A stretch of DNA of 64,000 bases from Halalkalicoccus sp. CG83 (GTDB lineage: Archaea > Halobacteriota > Halobacteria > Halobacteriales > Halalkalicoccaceae): positions 1,116,001 through 1,180,000 of the forward strand of contig NZ_JAZDDH010000001.1 of NCBI RefSeq assembly GCF_037081715.1, read 5' to 3'. Positions 51,822 through 60,545 of this stretch are shown here, piece after piece. Positions within the stretch are counted from its first letter, which is position 1. The number at the start of each line of letters is the position of its first letter. The position numbers and the translations under genes are program-made. The notes beneath the pieces were generated by a model. It worked only from the letters and a program-made list of their open reading frames with translations. It made no database searches and was not told the origin of the DNA.

Positions 51822-53750
51822 GTGAGCCGAAAGGAGTTCCGCGACCTGGCTCCGCCCGAGCGCGCCCGCGAGACCATCGACTCGCTCGACCTCGGCGGCG
51901 GGGTCGAACGCGTTCCGCTTCGGGAGGCGCGCGGTCGCGTGCTCGCCGAACGGGTCGACGCCGGGATCGACGTCCCCGGCTTCGACCGTGCCAGCATGGA
52001 CGGCTACGCCGTCCGCGCCCGCGACACGTTCGGCGCCGACGAGGCCGACACCGCCGTCCTCGATCTGGTGGGGGCGGTCCACGCCGGTGCCGAACCCGAT
52101 GTAGTCGTCGAGGAGGGGACCGCCGCGGAGATCTCGACGGGCGCGGTGATGCCCGAGGGGGCCGACGCGGTGGTGATGGTCGAGCGGACCGACGAAACCG
52201 ACGCTGGCGTCGAGATCCGCACCTCGCTCGCGCCGGGCGATCACGTCATGTTCGCGGGTGCGGACGTCGCCGCCGGCGAGCGGGCGCTCGGTCCCGGCAC
52301 ACGGCTGACGCCCCGCGAGATCGGCCTGCTCTCGGCGCTCGGGGTGAGCGAGGTGCCCGTTCGCGACCGCCCGCGTGTCGGCATCGTCTCGACGGGCGAC
52401 GAGCTCGTTCGGCCCGGCGGCGAACTGCAAAGCGAGCAGGGCCAGATCTACGACGTCAACAGCTACACCATCGCGACCGCCGTCGAGGACGCCGGCGGCG
52501 AGGCGGAACTCTACCCCCACGTCGGCGACGACTACGAGGAGATGGGCCGCGTGATGGTCGAGGCCGCAGAGGAGTGCGACCTCGTCCTCTCGTCGGGTTC
52601 GACCTCCGCGAGCGCGGTCGACGTGATCTACCGGGTAATCGAGGAGCGGGGCGAACTCCTGCTCCACGGCGTCGCGGTCAAGCCCGGCAAACCGATGCTG
52701 ATCGGAACCCTCGAGGAGTCGGCGTACGTCGGTCTTCCAGGATATCCCGTCTCCGCGCTGACGATCTTCCGGACGTTCGTCGCGCCCGCGGTCCGGCGGG
52801 CCGCCGGTCTGCCAGAGCCCCGAACGGCGACCGTCGAGGCGCGCATGGCCGACCGCGAGCGCTACGAGGGCGGCCGAAAGCGGTTGATGCCCGTTGGCCT
52901 GGTCGAGAGCGGGCCGTCTCCCGACGTCGGGGAAGCCGACGGCGACGAGGCTGGAACCGACAAACCCGTGACGCTCGCCTACCCGGTCGACAAGGGGTCG
53001 GGCGCGACCACCAGTCTCGTCGAGGCCGACGGCATCGTCGAGGTCGACGCCGACACCGCCTACCTCGACGCGGGCGAACCCGTTTCCGTCCGGTTGTTCT
53101 CGCCCGACGTCCGTCCCCCGACGGTGTTCGGCGTCGGCGAGGACGACCCCGCGCTCTCGGCGCTGCTCGACCGGGTCGAGCACCCCCGCTATCTGGGGAT
53201 CGGCAGCCGTCAGGGACTGCGTCGGCTCGGCCGCGGCACGCCGGACTTCGCCGTCGTCACCGGTTCCATCGATCGCGACGTCGAGGCCGTCGATCTGGGC
53301 GGCTGGACCCGCGAGTGGGGGCTCGTCGTTCCCGAGGGCAACCCCGACGGGGTCGAGGGGCTCGCCGACCTGGTCGAGCGCGACCTGCGGTTCGTCAACC
53401 GCACGACCGACTCGGGACTCCGGACGACGCTTTCGAACGCGCTCGCCTCGGTCGCCGAGGAGCGCGGCTCGACGCGCCACAAGCTGGTCGAGTCGATCGA
53501 CGGGTTCGACCTGGCCGTACGTGCTCACGAGAGCCCCGCTCGAAAGGTCGTCGCCGGGCGGGCGGACGCCGGGCTCGGGCTACGGACGACGGCCGAACGG
53601 CTCGGTCTAGGGTTCGTCTCGCTGGGCGAGGAGCGGGTTTCGGTGCTCGGAAACCCCGATCGCATCGAGAAGGGGGGGATGGAGCGGCTGCGAGAGGCGA
53701 TCGACGAGTGGTCGTTCGAGGACGAGACGCTACCGGGCTACCGGCGATAG
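51822..53750 (+). CDS. MoeA fused to a periplasmic-binding-like (PBP/LysR-substrate type) domain
   Basis: 642 aa from a GTG. Residues 1-420 are a full MoeA (PGFDRASMDGYAVRARDT, EGADAVVMVER, STGDELVRP, DVNSYT, SSGSTSASAVDVI, VKPGKPM). Residues 440-640 form a PBP-like domain (FGVGEDDPALSALL, GTPDFAVVTGSIDRD, VGRADAGLGLRTTAERLGLGF-type) found in ModE/LysR-type sensors and in archaeal MoeA fusions, probably binding molybdate or tungstate. The two paralogues may serve Mo and W or divide the steps. The 3' end overlaps the convergent HAD gene by 21 nt. Confidence 0.9.
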   Translation: MSRKEFRDLAPPERARETIDSLDLGGGVERVPLREARGRVLAERVDAGIDVPGFDRASMDGYAVRARDTFGADEADTAVLDLVGAVHAGAEPDVVVEEGTAAEISTGAVMPEGADAVVMVERTDETDAGVEIRTSLAPGDHVMFAGADVAAGERALGPGTRLTPREIGLLSALGVSEVPVRDRPRVGIVSTGDELVRPGGELQSEQGQIYDVNSYTIATAVEDAGGEAELYPHVGDDYEEMGRVMVEAAEECDLVLSSGSTSASAVDVIYRVIEERGELLLHGVAVKPGKPMLIGTLEESAYVGLPGYPVSALTIFRTFVAPAVRRAAGLPEPRTATVEARMADRERYEGGRKRLMPVGLVESGPSPDVGEADGDEAGTDKPVTLAYPVDKGSGATTSLVEADGIVEVDADTAYLDAGEPVSVRLFSPDVRPPTVFGVGEDDPALSALLDRVEHPRYLGIGSRQGLRRLGRGTPDFAVVTGSIDRDVEAVDLGGWTREWGLVVPEGNPDGVEGLADLVERDLRFVNRTTDSGLRTTLSNALASVAEERGSTRHKLVESIDGFDLAVRAHESPARKVVAGRADAGLGLRTTAERLGLGFVSLGEERVSVLGNPDRIEKGGMERLREAIDEWSFEDETLPGYRR

Positions 53751-54392
53751 CTCCGCAAGGTCGGCGAAGCTCCGTACGCGGTGGTCGCCGAGGACGCAGA
53801 CGCCGCGTCTGTCGGGGCCGTGGCGCTCGACGTGGATCGCGTCGAGCCCGGCGTTCCAGGCCGCGCCGACGTCGTTCGCGCCGTCGCCAGCGAGGACGCC
53901 CCGCCCCTCGGCGTCGAGCTCCGCCATCGCCCGCTCGACCGGCGTCGGATCGGGCTTCCAGCCCAGATCATCGGAACAGCAGACGACGGCGTCGAACCAG
54001 TCGTCGATGTCGAGCGTCCGGAGGACGGGCTCGGTGAGAAAAGGCTGACAGTGGGTGACGAGCCCCACCGGGCGGTCGAGGTCGGCGACGAACGCGGCGT
54101 CGTCGTAGAGCGTCGTCGCCTCGACGCGCTCGGCGGGGCTCTCGACGGCGTCGAACGCCGCCCAGAACGCCTCCTGGTCGAGCCCCAGCGAGCGGATCTG
54201 TGTCTCGCGGTCCGCGCCGAGGCCGTACCAGAGGCCGCGGGCCTGCTCGTCGGTGAACGTTCGGCCGATCCGGTCGCCGACGCGGTCGAACGTCTCGCGG
54301 ACGTAGGACCACTCGACGTCGACGAGCGTGCCGTCGAGGTCGAGCAGCCAGAAGTCGTAGTCGTAGTCGTCTCGGTACGCTTCACCGCTCAT
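53730..54392 (-). CDS. HAD-superfamily hydrolase
   Basis: 220 aa. Nucleophile motif LLDLDGTLVD with Asp18 and Asp20; motif II VGLVTHCQP, motif III Lys in LGWKPDPTP, motif IV LAGDGANDVGAAWNAG. It is a subfamily-IA-type phosphatase with a helical cap. The substrate is unknown. It overlaps the 3' end of moeA2 on the opposite strand, and is followed on its own strand by nothing co-directional. Confidence 0.9.
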   Translation of the reverse strand: MSGEAYRDDYDYDFWLLDLDGTLVDVEWSYVRETFDRVGDRIGRTFTDEQARGLWYGLGADRETQIRSLGLDQEAFWAAFDAVESPAERVEATTLYDDAAFVADLDRPVGLVTHCQPFLTEPVLRTLDIDDWFDAVVCCSDDLGWKPDPTPVERAMAELDAEGRGVLAGDGANDVGAAWNAGLDAIHVERHGPDRRGVCVLGDHRVRSFADLAELSPVAR

Positions 54393-54420
54393 TCAGGACG
54401 TCCTCTAGGCGTTCCCTGGA

Positions 54421-54798
54421 TTATGAGCGTTCCGGCCGGACGTCGATCGAGCTCCCGAAGTACTTGTTCACGACCTCGTCGACCGAGTCGGCGTTGAACT
54501 GCTCGAGGTCGTCCGCGATCGCCTCCTTCAGCTCCCGGTAGCCCGACTCGCTCGTCTCGAAGCGACGATACTCGACATGCTCGACCGGCACGCCGAGCGC
54601 CTCCTCGGTCAGCTCGCGGAGGTGATCGGGCGAGTTGAGCTCTCCGCGCCAGAGGTTGTCCCGGAAGAAGAGCCAGCCGTCCTCGCCCGGCTCGTCGGCG
54701 TCTCGATACAGCGTGGTCTCGAAGCGTGCGGGCTCGACGCGTACGCCTCGGCCGGGGGCGAGACGGAAGCGAACCGCGAGGACGTAGCGCCCGCTCAT
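54421..54798 (-). CDS. LWR-salt protein
   Basis: 125 aa. It carries the family's naming motif in FFRDNLWRGELNSPDHL, an N-terminal GRYVLAVRFRLAPGRGVRV strand and a helical C-terminus (FNADSVDEVVNKYFGSSI). The family is restricted to haloarchaea; its function is unknown. The stop of the pterin dehydratase gene is 10 nt upstream, suggesting one transcript with hemA as well. Confidence 0.85.
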   Translation of the reverse strand: MSGRYVLAVRFRLAPGRGVRVEPARFETTLYRDADEPGEDGWLFFRDNLWRGELNSPDHLRELTEEALGVPVEHVEYRRFETSESGYRELKEAIADDLEQFNADSVDEVVNKYFGSSIDVRPERS

Positions 54799-54808
54799 CT
54801 CTCGCTTT

Positions 54809-55084
54809 TCACGCCTCGTCGTTCGTTCGCTCGGCCATCTCGACGTCCTGATCGGTGATGCCGCCCTCCTCGTGGCTGGTGAAGCGGACCTCGACCTCCT
54901 CGTAGCCGACGATCATCTCGGGGTGGTGGAACTCCTCCTCGGCGAGCTCTCCCACACGCTGGACGAACTCGACGCCCGCGAGGTAGTCGTCGAACTCGAA
55001 CGTCCGAACGATCTCGTCGCCGTCGCGCTCCCAGCCGTCGGGCAGCCGTTGCTGGATCTCGTCGTCGTCGAGTAGCTCCGCCAT
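54809..55084 (-). CDS. 4a-hydroxytetrahydrobiopterin dehydratase (pterin-4a-carbinolamine dehydratase)
   Basis: 91 aa, normal length. The motif EEFHHPEMIVGYEEVEVRFTSHEEGGIT contains the active-site H53-H54-P55 and the third His in the T-S-H segment. It dehydrates 4a-hydroxypterins; archaeal copies occur without phenylalanine hydroxylase and may assist other pterin or molybdopterin chemistry. Lies between hemA and the LWR-salt gene, 52 nt after hemA. Confidence 0.92.
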   Translation of the reverse strand: MAELLDDDEIQQRLPDGWERDGDEIVRTFEFDDYLAGVEFVQRVGELAEEEFHHPEMIVGYEEVEVRFTSHEEGGITDQDVEMAERTNDEA

Positions 55085-55136
55085 GTGCTGAACGACGACG
55101 GCCAGACGAATAAAGGTCGGTCCTCGGACGGTCGGA

Positions 55137-56462
55137 TCAGTCGTCCTTGAGCCGGGCGGCGACCTCGGGTGGCATCGTCGCCTCGGCGGGGTCGACGCCC
55201 CCGGGCGATCCGACGGCCCCGGTCTCGAACTCGGGGTCGAACAGCTGGATCGCGGTGTTGATCGTCTCCCAGTCGTCCTCGGCGGCGGCCTCCCGGAGGC
55301 TATGGGTCGGCGCGGCGAGCAGTTGGCTCACCAGCGCGTCGGCCATCGCCTCGACGGTCTCGCGCTGTTTGTCGCTTAGCCCGCCCTGGGATTCGAGCTT
55401 CGAGAGCGCGGTCGAGAGCTCCTGGCGTTTCGCCATCTCCGCACCCTCGTACATCGCGCCGATCACCTCGTCGGCCTGTTTGCGCTTGAACTGCCCGATG
55501 AGGTGATCGAGCTCCCGATCGATCATCGACTCGACCTCCCGGGCGGCGGCGGCACGCCTGGCCTCGGTCCGCTCGGTCACCGTCTCTAGATCGTCGAGGT
55601 CGCGAACCACGACGCCCTCGACCGCGTCGGACTCGGGATGGACGTCCCGCGGTTTCGCGATGTCGATCACCAGCGTCTCGCCGCTCGCCTCGAGCAGCGC
55701 GGGGTCGAGGATCGGCTCGGCGCTTCCCGTCGCCGTGATCACCACGTCGGCGCTGTCGATCGTCGTCGACAGCGCTGCGAGCGGGACCGCCTCCGCGTCG
55801 ACCGAGACCTCGCTCGCGACGTGCTCGGCCCGCGAGAGGGTTCGGTTCGCGACCAGCAGTCGCTCGAGGTCGCGGCGGTCGAGCGACTGGGCCGCGAGCG
55901 TTCCCATCTCGCCGGCGCCGATCACGAGCACCGTCGCATCCTCGAGCGGGCGTTCCGCGGCGGCGAGCGCAACGGCGGCGCTGCCCAGCGAGACGACCCC
56001 CTCGTTGATCGCCGTCTCGGTGCGGGCGCGCTCGCCGACGTGGATCGCCTTCAACAGCGCGTCCTCGAGGATCGTTCCGATCGCACCCGCGTCGCGGGCG
56101 TCGGCGTAGGCCTCCCTGAACTGGCCGATGATCTGGTCCTCGCCGAGGACGAGCGACTCCAGACCCGCCGCCACCCGAAGCAGGTGACGCAGGCTCTCCT
56201 CGTGGCCCGTCCAGCGGACGGCCGCCGTCGGAAGCTCCGAGACCCGCGGTTCGAGCGCCGCCCGTCCGGCGGCCTCGTCGGGCGTGACGACGTACGCCTC
56301 CGCCCGGTTGCACGTCTGGAGGCAGAACGCCTCCGAGACGCCCTCGTGGGCCAGGAGCTGCTCGACGAGCCGGCGCTGATCGGGATCGCAGGCCGCCTCG
56401 ATGGCGTCGACCGACGCGGTGTCGTGGGCGATCCGGATCCCGGTGATGACGCCGCCGCTCAC
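55137..56462 (-). CDS. hemA: Glutamyl-tRNA reductase
   Basis: 441 aa from a GTG at 56462, whose GTGA overlaps the siroheme synthase stop. The catalytic Cys is in FCLQTCNRAEAYV, the Rossmann domain has VLVIGAGEMGTLAA, and the dimerisation helix domain follows. It reduces glutamyl-tRNA to glutamate-1-semialdehyde, the first step to all tetrapyrroles. The upstream in-frame extension to 56552 is not homologous and lies inside the neighbour gene, so the GTG is preferred. The C-terminus is extended and acidic. Confidence 0.94.
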   Translation of the reverse strand: MSGGVITGIRIAHDTASVDAIEAACDPDQRRLVEQLLAHEGVSEAFCLQTCNRAEAYVVTPDEAAGRAALEPRVSELPTAAVRWTGHEESLRHLLRVAAGLESLVLGEDQIIGQFREAYADARDAGAIGTILEDALLKAIHVGERARTETAINEGVVSLGSAAVALAAAERPLEDATVLVIGAGEMGTLAAQSLDRRDLERLLVANRTLSRAEHVASEVSVDAEAVPLAALSTTIDSADVVITATGSAEPILDPALLEASGETLVIDIAKPRDVHPESDAVEGVVVRDLDDLETVTERTEARRAAAAREVESMIDRELDHLIGQFKRKQADEVIGAMYEGAEMAKRQELSTALSKLESQGGLSDKQRETVEAMADALVSQLLAAPTHSLREAAAEDDWETINTAIQLFDPEFETGAVGSPGGVDPAEATMPPEVAARLKDD

Positions 56463-57106
56463 GGCGACCCCTCCTCTCGATTCACTGCTCTCTCGATCAC
56501 GTCTGCAACCACTTGCGAGCGCTTCGAGTCCCCCGAACGTAAATCCTTCCAAACGGCCGGCGTCTCGATCACCGATCGGATCGCCTCGCGACGGGTCTCC
56601 GGAGCCAGCGACCGGAGTTCCTCGCGGAGCTCCGCGGTCAGCTCCGCCATCTCGCCCGCTCCCTCGAGTTCGGGCTCGATGCGCTCTCTGAGGTGTTTGC
56701 TCAGCGCCGGGCTCCTCCCGCCGGTCGAGACCGCCACCACTACCGGATCCTCTCGAACCGTCGCGGGAACGACGACGCTCCCCGGCTCGCGCCCGCCGTG
56801 CTCGTCAGCGCGGTTGACGAGCACGCCCCGCTCGCGGGCCTCGCGTTCGATCGCGGCGTTCAGTTCGGCGTCGTCGGTCGCCGCGACGACCAGCGCCGGC
56901 GTCGCCCGCTCGAACCACGCGGCGAGGTCCGCCGGCTCCGGAGCCGCCCGCACCCGCTGTGCGCCGTCGAACTCCCCGTCGAAGGCGGGGCTCACGACGA
57001 TCGTGCGGGCCTCGCGGGCGAACCGCCGGGCCTTACGCGCGCCCACCGTCCCGCCGCCGAAGACGAGCACCGTCCGCCCCGAGAAGTCGTGAAACAGCGG
57101 GATCAT
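56459..57106 (-). CDS. Siroheme synthase N-terminal-type enzyme (precorrin-2 dehydrogenase / ferrochelatase)
   Basis: 215 aa. It starts MIPLFHDFSGRTVLVFGGGTVGARKARRF, an NAD-binding fold, with VNRADEHGGREPGSVVVPATV and STGGRSPALSKHLRE, the signature of Met8p/CysG-N/SirC proteins. It oxidises precorrin-2 to sirohydrochlorin and may insert iron to give siroheme. It overlaps hemA by four bases and follows the siroheme decarboxylase gene, so substrate and product enzymes are adjacent. Longer starts upstream run into hairpin DNA. Confidence 0.92.
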   Translation of the reverse strand: MIPLFHDFSGRTVLVFGGGTVGARKARRFAREARTIVVSPAFDGEFDGAQRVRAAPEPADLAAWFERATPALVVAATDDAELNAAIEREARERGVLVNRADEHGGREPGSVVVPATVREDPVVVAVSTGGRSPALSKHLRERIEPELEGAGEMAELTAELREELRSLAPETRREAIRSVIETPAVWKDLRSGDSKRSQVVADVIERAVNREEGSP

Positions 57107-57130
57107 CGCCGCCCACCTTTTCTCCCCTCG

Positions 57131-57244
57131 GGTCCGCGAAGCGGACCGCTCGCGCAAAAAATCTGGAGGAAGAAACACCGCTCGCTCCCGGCGGTCGTCA
57201 CCGCCGGCGAAGCCGCCGGTTTCCAGCGGGACCGTCGGTCCCGC
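57131..57244 (-). promoter_or_regulatory. Three consecutive perfect hairpins between the siroheme genes
   Basis: Stems: GCGGGACC/GGTCCCGC (57226-57233 with 57237-57244, 3-nt loop), CCGGCGGT/ACCGCCGG (57188-57195 with 57200-57207, 4-nt loop) and GGTCCGC/GCGGACC (57131-57137 with 57141-57147, 3-nt loop). On the transcribed minus strand they lie between the decarboxylase stop and the siroheme synthase start, with a T6 run between the second and third. They could terminate, attenuate or stabilise the messages. Confidence 0.55.
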
Positions 57245-57266
57245 GCGGCTCGCGGTCGTGGGATGA

Positions 57267-58331
57267 TCACTCGTCGCCCTCGCTCGTGTTCGCGTCGGCG
57301 CGCTCCTCGAGGCGGATGCCGGTCTTCTTCAGGATCCGCGTCGAGAACAGCGTGTCCCAGTCCTCCTCTCCTACGTCCCAGAACTCCGCCATGCGCTCGC
57401 GGACCTGCTCGATGCGTCGCTCGCTCTCTTCCTCGCTGCGCCCGTGGGTCATCGCGAAGAAGTTGTACGGCCAGACGCCCTCGTGGCGCGGGCGCTCATA
57501 ACAGTGGGTGACGAACGGGAGCGAGGCGATCGCGGGGCCGACCTCCTCGACGAGGTCGTCGGGGACGTTCCAGACGGTCATCCCGTTCTCGGTGTAGCCC
57601 AGCGCGTAGTGGTTGGGGATCACCCCCACTCGGCGGACCTTCCCCTCCTCGTCGAACCGCTTGATCGTCCGGCGGACCCAGTCGGGATCCGCGCCGATCG
57701 CCTCGTAGGGTCGCTCCACGATCGGGAGCCCACCCTGGATCTCGGCGACGAGGTCGCGCTCGTCGGGCGTCAACGACGACCGATCGGAGGGCTCGACCGC
57801 GGGACCGAGATCGGAGAGATCGACGTCGCCCTCCGGGATCGGCCCGTCGAGCATGAACTTCGCCTCGACGCGGAACTCCCGTATCTTCGGCAGGTCGTAC
57901 GTCTCCTGGCCGGTCTCGCGTTCGATCTCCCTGAGTACCTCCTCGACGCGCGACTCGTCGGCGACGCTGAGGACGAACCACATGTTGAGGTGGGGGTGCT
58001 CGCGTTCGTAATTGTGCGCCACCTCCCGGTGGGCGTTCACCCGTTCGGCGACCTCCTCGTAGCGCTCCTCGGGGGCGTGCATCGCTACCAGCGTCGCGGT
58101 GCCGCCGATCTCCCCCGCGTCGATCAGCGCGCCGAAGCGGGTGAGCACGCCTTCCTCGTCGAGGCGTTTGACCCGGGCGAGCAGCTCCGATCCGTCGAGG
58201 TCGATCCCCCGCTCGCGGAGGGCGGCGGCGGCGCGCTCGAACGGCTCCTCACAGACGGGAAAGCCGCCCTGGAACGCGTTGAGAAGGGCGCGATCGTACT
58301 CGTCGAGGTCTCCTACCTGCGCCCGGTCCAT
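57267..58331 (-). CDS. Siroheme decarboxylase, AhbA-AhbB fusion (AsnC/Lrp-like)
   Basis: 354 aa made of two similar halves, each an Lrp/AsnC winged helix followed by an alpha-beta sandwich: residues 1-165 (DEYDRALLNAFQGGFPVCEEPF ... ARVKRLDEEGVLTRFGALI) and 185-345 (ERDLVAEIQGGLPIVERPYE ... IKRFDEEGKVRRVGVIPNH). In the alternative (siroheme) heme pathway AhbA and AhbB decarboxylate siroheme to didecarboxysiroheme; usually they are two proteins, here one chain. The conserved His/Tyr stretches ANYEREHPHLNMWF-like and YERPRHEGVWPYNFF are in place. Adjacent to siroheme synthase and hemA, so the heme role is well supported. Confidence 0.9.
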   Translation of the reverse strand: MDRAQVGDLDEYDRALLNAFQGGFPVCEEPFERAAAALRERGIDLDGSELLARVKRLDEEGVLTRFGALIDAGEIGGTATLVAMHAPEERYEEVAERVNAHREVAHNYEREHPHLNMWFVLSVADESRVEEVLREIERETGQETYDLPKIREFRVEAKFMLDGPIPEGDVDLSDLGPAVEPSDRSSLTPDERDLVAEIQGGLPIVERPYEAIGADPDWVRRTIKRFDEEGKVRRVGVIPNHYALGYTENGMTVWNVPDDLVEEVGPAIASLPFVTHCYERPRHEGVWPYNFFAMTHGRSEEESERRIEQVRERMAEFWDVGEEDWDTLFSTRILKKTGIRLEERADANTSEGDE

Positions 58332-58437
58332 GCTCGGGTCTCGGGGTTCTCGGTCCTTAAGGGTCGCGTTCGGGACGATCCTCGCTCGGCGTGCGTGCTC
58401 GCCTTCGTCGTCCCCGTGGCCGACTCGCCCGGAGGAG

Positions 58438-60432
58438 CTACCGCCGGTGGACGTTCAGACACTGCTTCCAGAGCCCGTCGCTGCCGGGCGACGGAACGTC
58501 GGCCATGAATCCCGCGTACTCGCCGGCGTTGACCGGCCACCGCGACGGCGGATAGTCCCTGACGAGCGTGGGCGCCTCGAGGTACAGCCGCTCCGCGACC
58601 CGTCGGACGAGCGCGTCTCGCCGTTCGTCGTCGAGTTCCCGGCGCATCGCGTCGATCTCCTCGTCGGCGCCCGCCAGCCCCTCGAGCCCGTAGCCCGACG
58701 CGTTGTACGCGAAGCTGTCGAACGTCGAATCCGCCGCGTGGGCGTTGTCGCTGTGAAAGAGACGATACAGCGAATCGGCCCCCTGCGACGAGAGGCTCGA
58801 CCACTCCATCGGATGGACGTCGAACTCGGCCTCGAGGAACGCCCGGTCGGCCATCACGCCGGCGGTGACGATCTCCTGTCGGATCGGCACGCCGAGCCGA
58901 CGGAGGTTCCCGACGTACTCCTGCGTGAACTCGACCACCCGCGGGCGTTCGTCGGGCGGGTAGTTCAACATCGTGAGCGGTCCCTCGTTGCGTTCCTCGA
59001 TCGTCTGGCCGTCGACGTACAGCTCCGCGTCCGCGCCGGCCTCCCGGAGGACGTCCGACCGGACCTCGCCGAACTCGTAGTCGTACGCCGCCTCGGTCTG
59101 GGCGGTCTCGCCGACGTCGGTGAGGCTGCCGGGGTACTCGACGCCGGCGTACGTGCCGCCTCGCCCCGAGATCACCTCGCCCGACCGGAGGAACTCACGA
59201 ACGGCCTCGACGTCCAGCGCGCCGTCCCCGGTCCCGCGGAACCGGAGCGCCTCGAGCGCGGGGTGGGCCTCCTCGTCGGGCGACTGCTGGACCGGCTCGT
59301 CGGCGGCGGTCTCGGGTCGGAGGTGCTCGTAGGCGGGCGGGACGACGACGCTGCCGGCTACCGCGGAGTCGCGTGCCATCTCCCGGACCCACCGGGGCCC
59401 GTCCATCGCCATGCGCATCGCCTGGCGAAACGCCTGGTCGTCGAACGGCGTCACCCGCATGTTCACGGTGTAGTGGCCGTAGCCGTCGGCCCGACCGTCG
59501 ATCAGGTCCAGCCCGTCCCGGTCCTCGAGGGTCCCCGTTCGGCCCGGGTCGAAGGCGTCGTCGTGGATCGCGTCGACGTTCCCCGCTACGAACTCCCGAT
59601 GGAGCGCCGCGTCGTCGAGGACGCGAAAGCGGATCGAATCGAGGTACGGTCCCTCGGCGAGGAACAGGTCGTGCTCGTCGACCCAGTCGTAGCGGGTCAG
59701 CGGTGACTCCCCGTCCAGCGAGACGTCGATCGCCGTGTCGGGCTCCAGCCTCGTGATCCGGCCCGGACCCAGCCCGACCGGCTCGTCGCTCCCGTGGGCC
59801 GTGTGGTCGTCGACGCCCTCCCAGACGTGACGGGGCAAGAGGTGGAGCCCGAGCTGTTCGACCTCCCAGGTTCCGACCGCCTCGCTCAGTTCGAGGCGCA
59901 CGTCGAACCCGTTGTCGGCCTCCGAGACCGACTCGATCGGGTCGATCGCCGCGCGATACCGCGTCGGCTCCCGGTCCATGTAGTACTCGTAGGTGAACAG
60001 CGCGTCGTCGACGGTGAACGCCTCGCCGTCGGTCCACCGCAGGTCGTCGTTGACGCTGAAGCGGATCGTCATCCTCCCCTCGCGCTCCTCGGCGTCCCAC
60101 TCGGTGAACGCCCACGGCATCACCTCGAACGCCTCGGGCTCGACGAAGACGCCGGTCTGATGGACCAGTTCCAGCACGCTCCAGGTGTAGGCCGAACTCG
60201 CCGTCAGCGGGTTCGGCGCCTCGATCGCGCCGGGGAGACCGACGGTGAAACTCCCCCCGCGTTCGATCTCGTCGGGCTCGGTCTCTCCGGACTCCGGTAC
60301 CCCCGTCCCGCCGTTGCCGTCGCCGTCCTCACCGCCGTCGGCGTCGAGACAGCCGGCCGCGGAGACCGCGGCCACGCCGGCTCCGCTCGCCCGCAGAAAC
60401 GAACGTCGCGTCCTTCCCCTGTGACCCGACAT
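58438..60432 (-). CDS. Tat lipoprotein solute-binding protein (SBP family 5)
   Basis: 664 aa. The signal has twin arginines R9-R10 in TRRSFLRASG and a lipobox ending AAGC with Cys28, so it is exported folded and lipid-anchored. The mature part follows SBP_bac_5 proteins: FTVGLPGAIEAPNPLTASSA, the WTDGEAFTVDDALFTYEYYMD motif, and long alternating domains. Normally a permease and ATPases follow; none are adjacent, so it is an orphan component. The ligand is probably peptide-like or nickel-type but unproven. Confidence 0.9.
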   Translation of the reverse strand: MSGHRGRTRRSFLRASGAGVAAVSAAGCLDADGGEDGDGNGGTGVPESGETEPDEIERGGSFTVGLPGAIEAPNPLTASSAYTWSVLELVHQTGVFVEPEAFEVMPWAFTEWDAEEREGRMTIRFSVNDDLRWTDGEAFTVDDALFTYEYYMDREPTRYRAAIDPIESVSEADNGFDVRLELSEAVGTWEVEQLGLHLLPRHVWEGVDDHTAHGSDEPVGLGPGRITRLEPDTAIDVSLDGESPLTRYDWVDEHDLFLAEGPYLDSIRFRVLDDAALHREFVAGNVDAIHDDAFDPGRTGTLEDRDGLDLIDGRADGYGHYTVNMRVTPFDDQAFRQAMRMAMDGPRWVREMARDSAVAGSVVVPPAYEHLRPETAADEPVQQSPDEEAHPALEALRFRGTGDGALDVEAVREFLRSGEVISGRGGTYAGVEYPGSLTDVGETAQTEAAYDYEFGEVRSDVLREAGADAELYVDGQTIEERNEGPLTMLNYPPDERPRVVEFTQEYVGNLRRLGVPIRQEIVTAGVMADRAFLEAEFDVHPMEWSSLSSQGADSLYRLFHSDNAHAADSTFDSFAYNASGYGLEGLAGADEEIDAMRRELDDERRDALVRRVAERLYLEAPTLVRDYPPSRWPVNAGEYAGFMADVPSPGSDGLWKQCLNVHRR

Positions 60433-60545
60433 GGGTCGCACGATACGCCATCGTCCATTGAGTTTTTTGATACCATTCGGGTATCGTATCGACCCCGGGC
60501 GGCTCGCTTCGAACCGGGACGATCGTGGCGGGATCGGCGTCTCGA

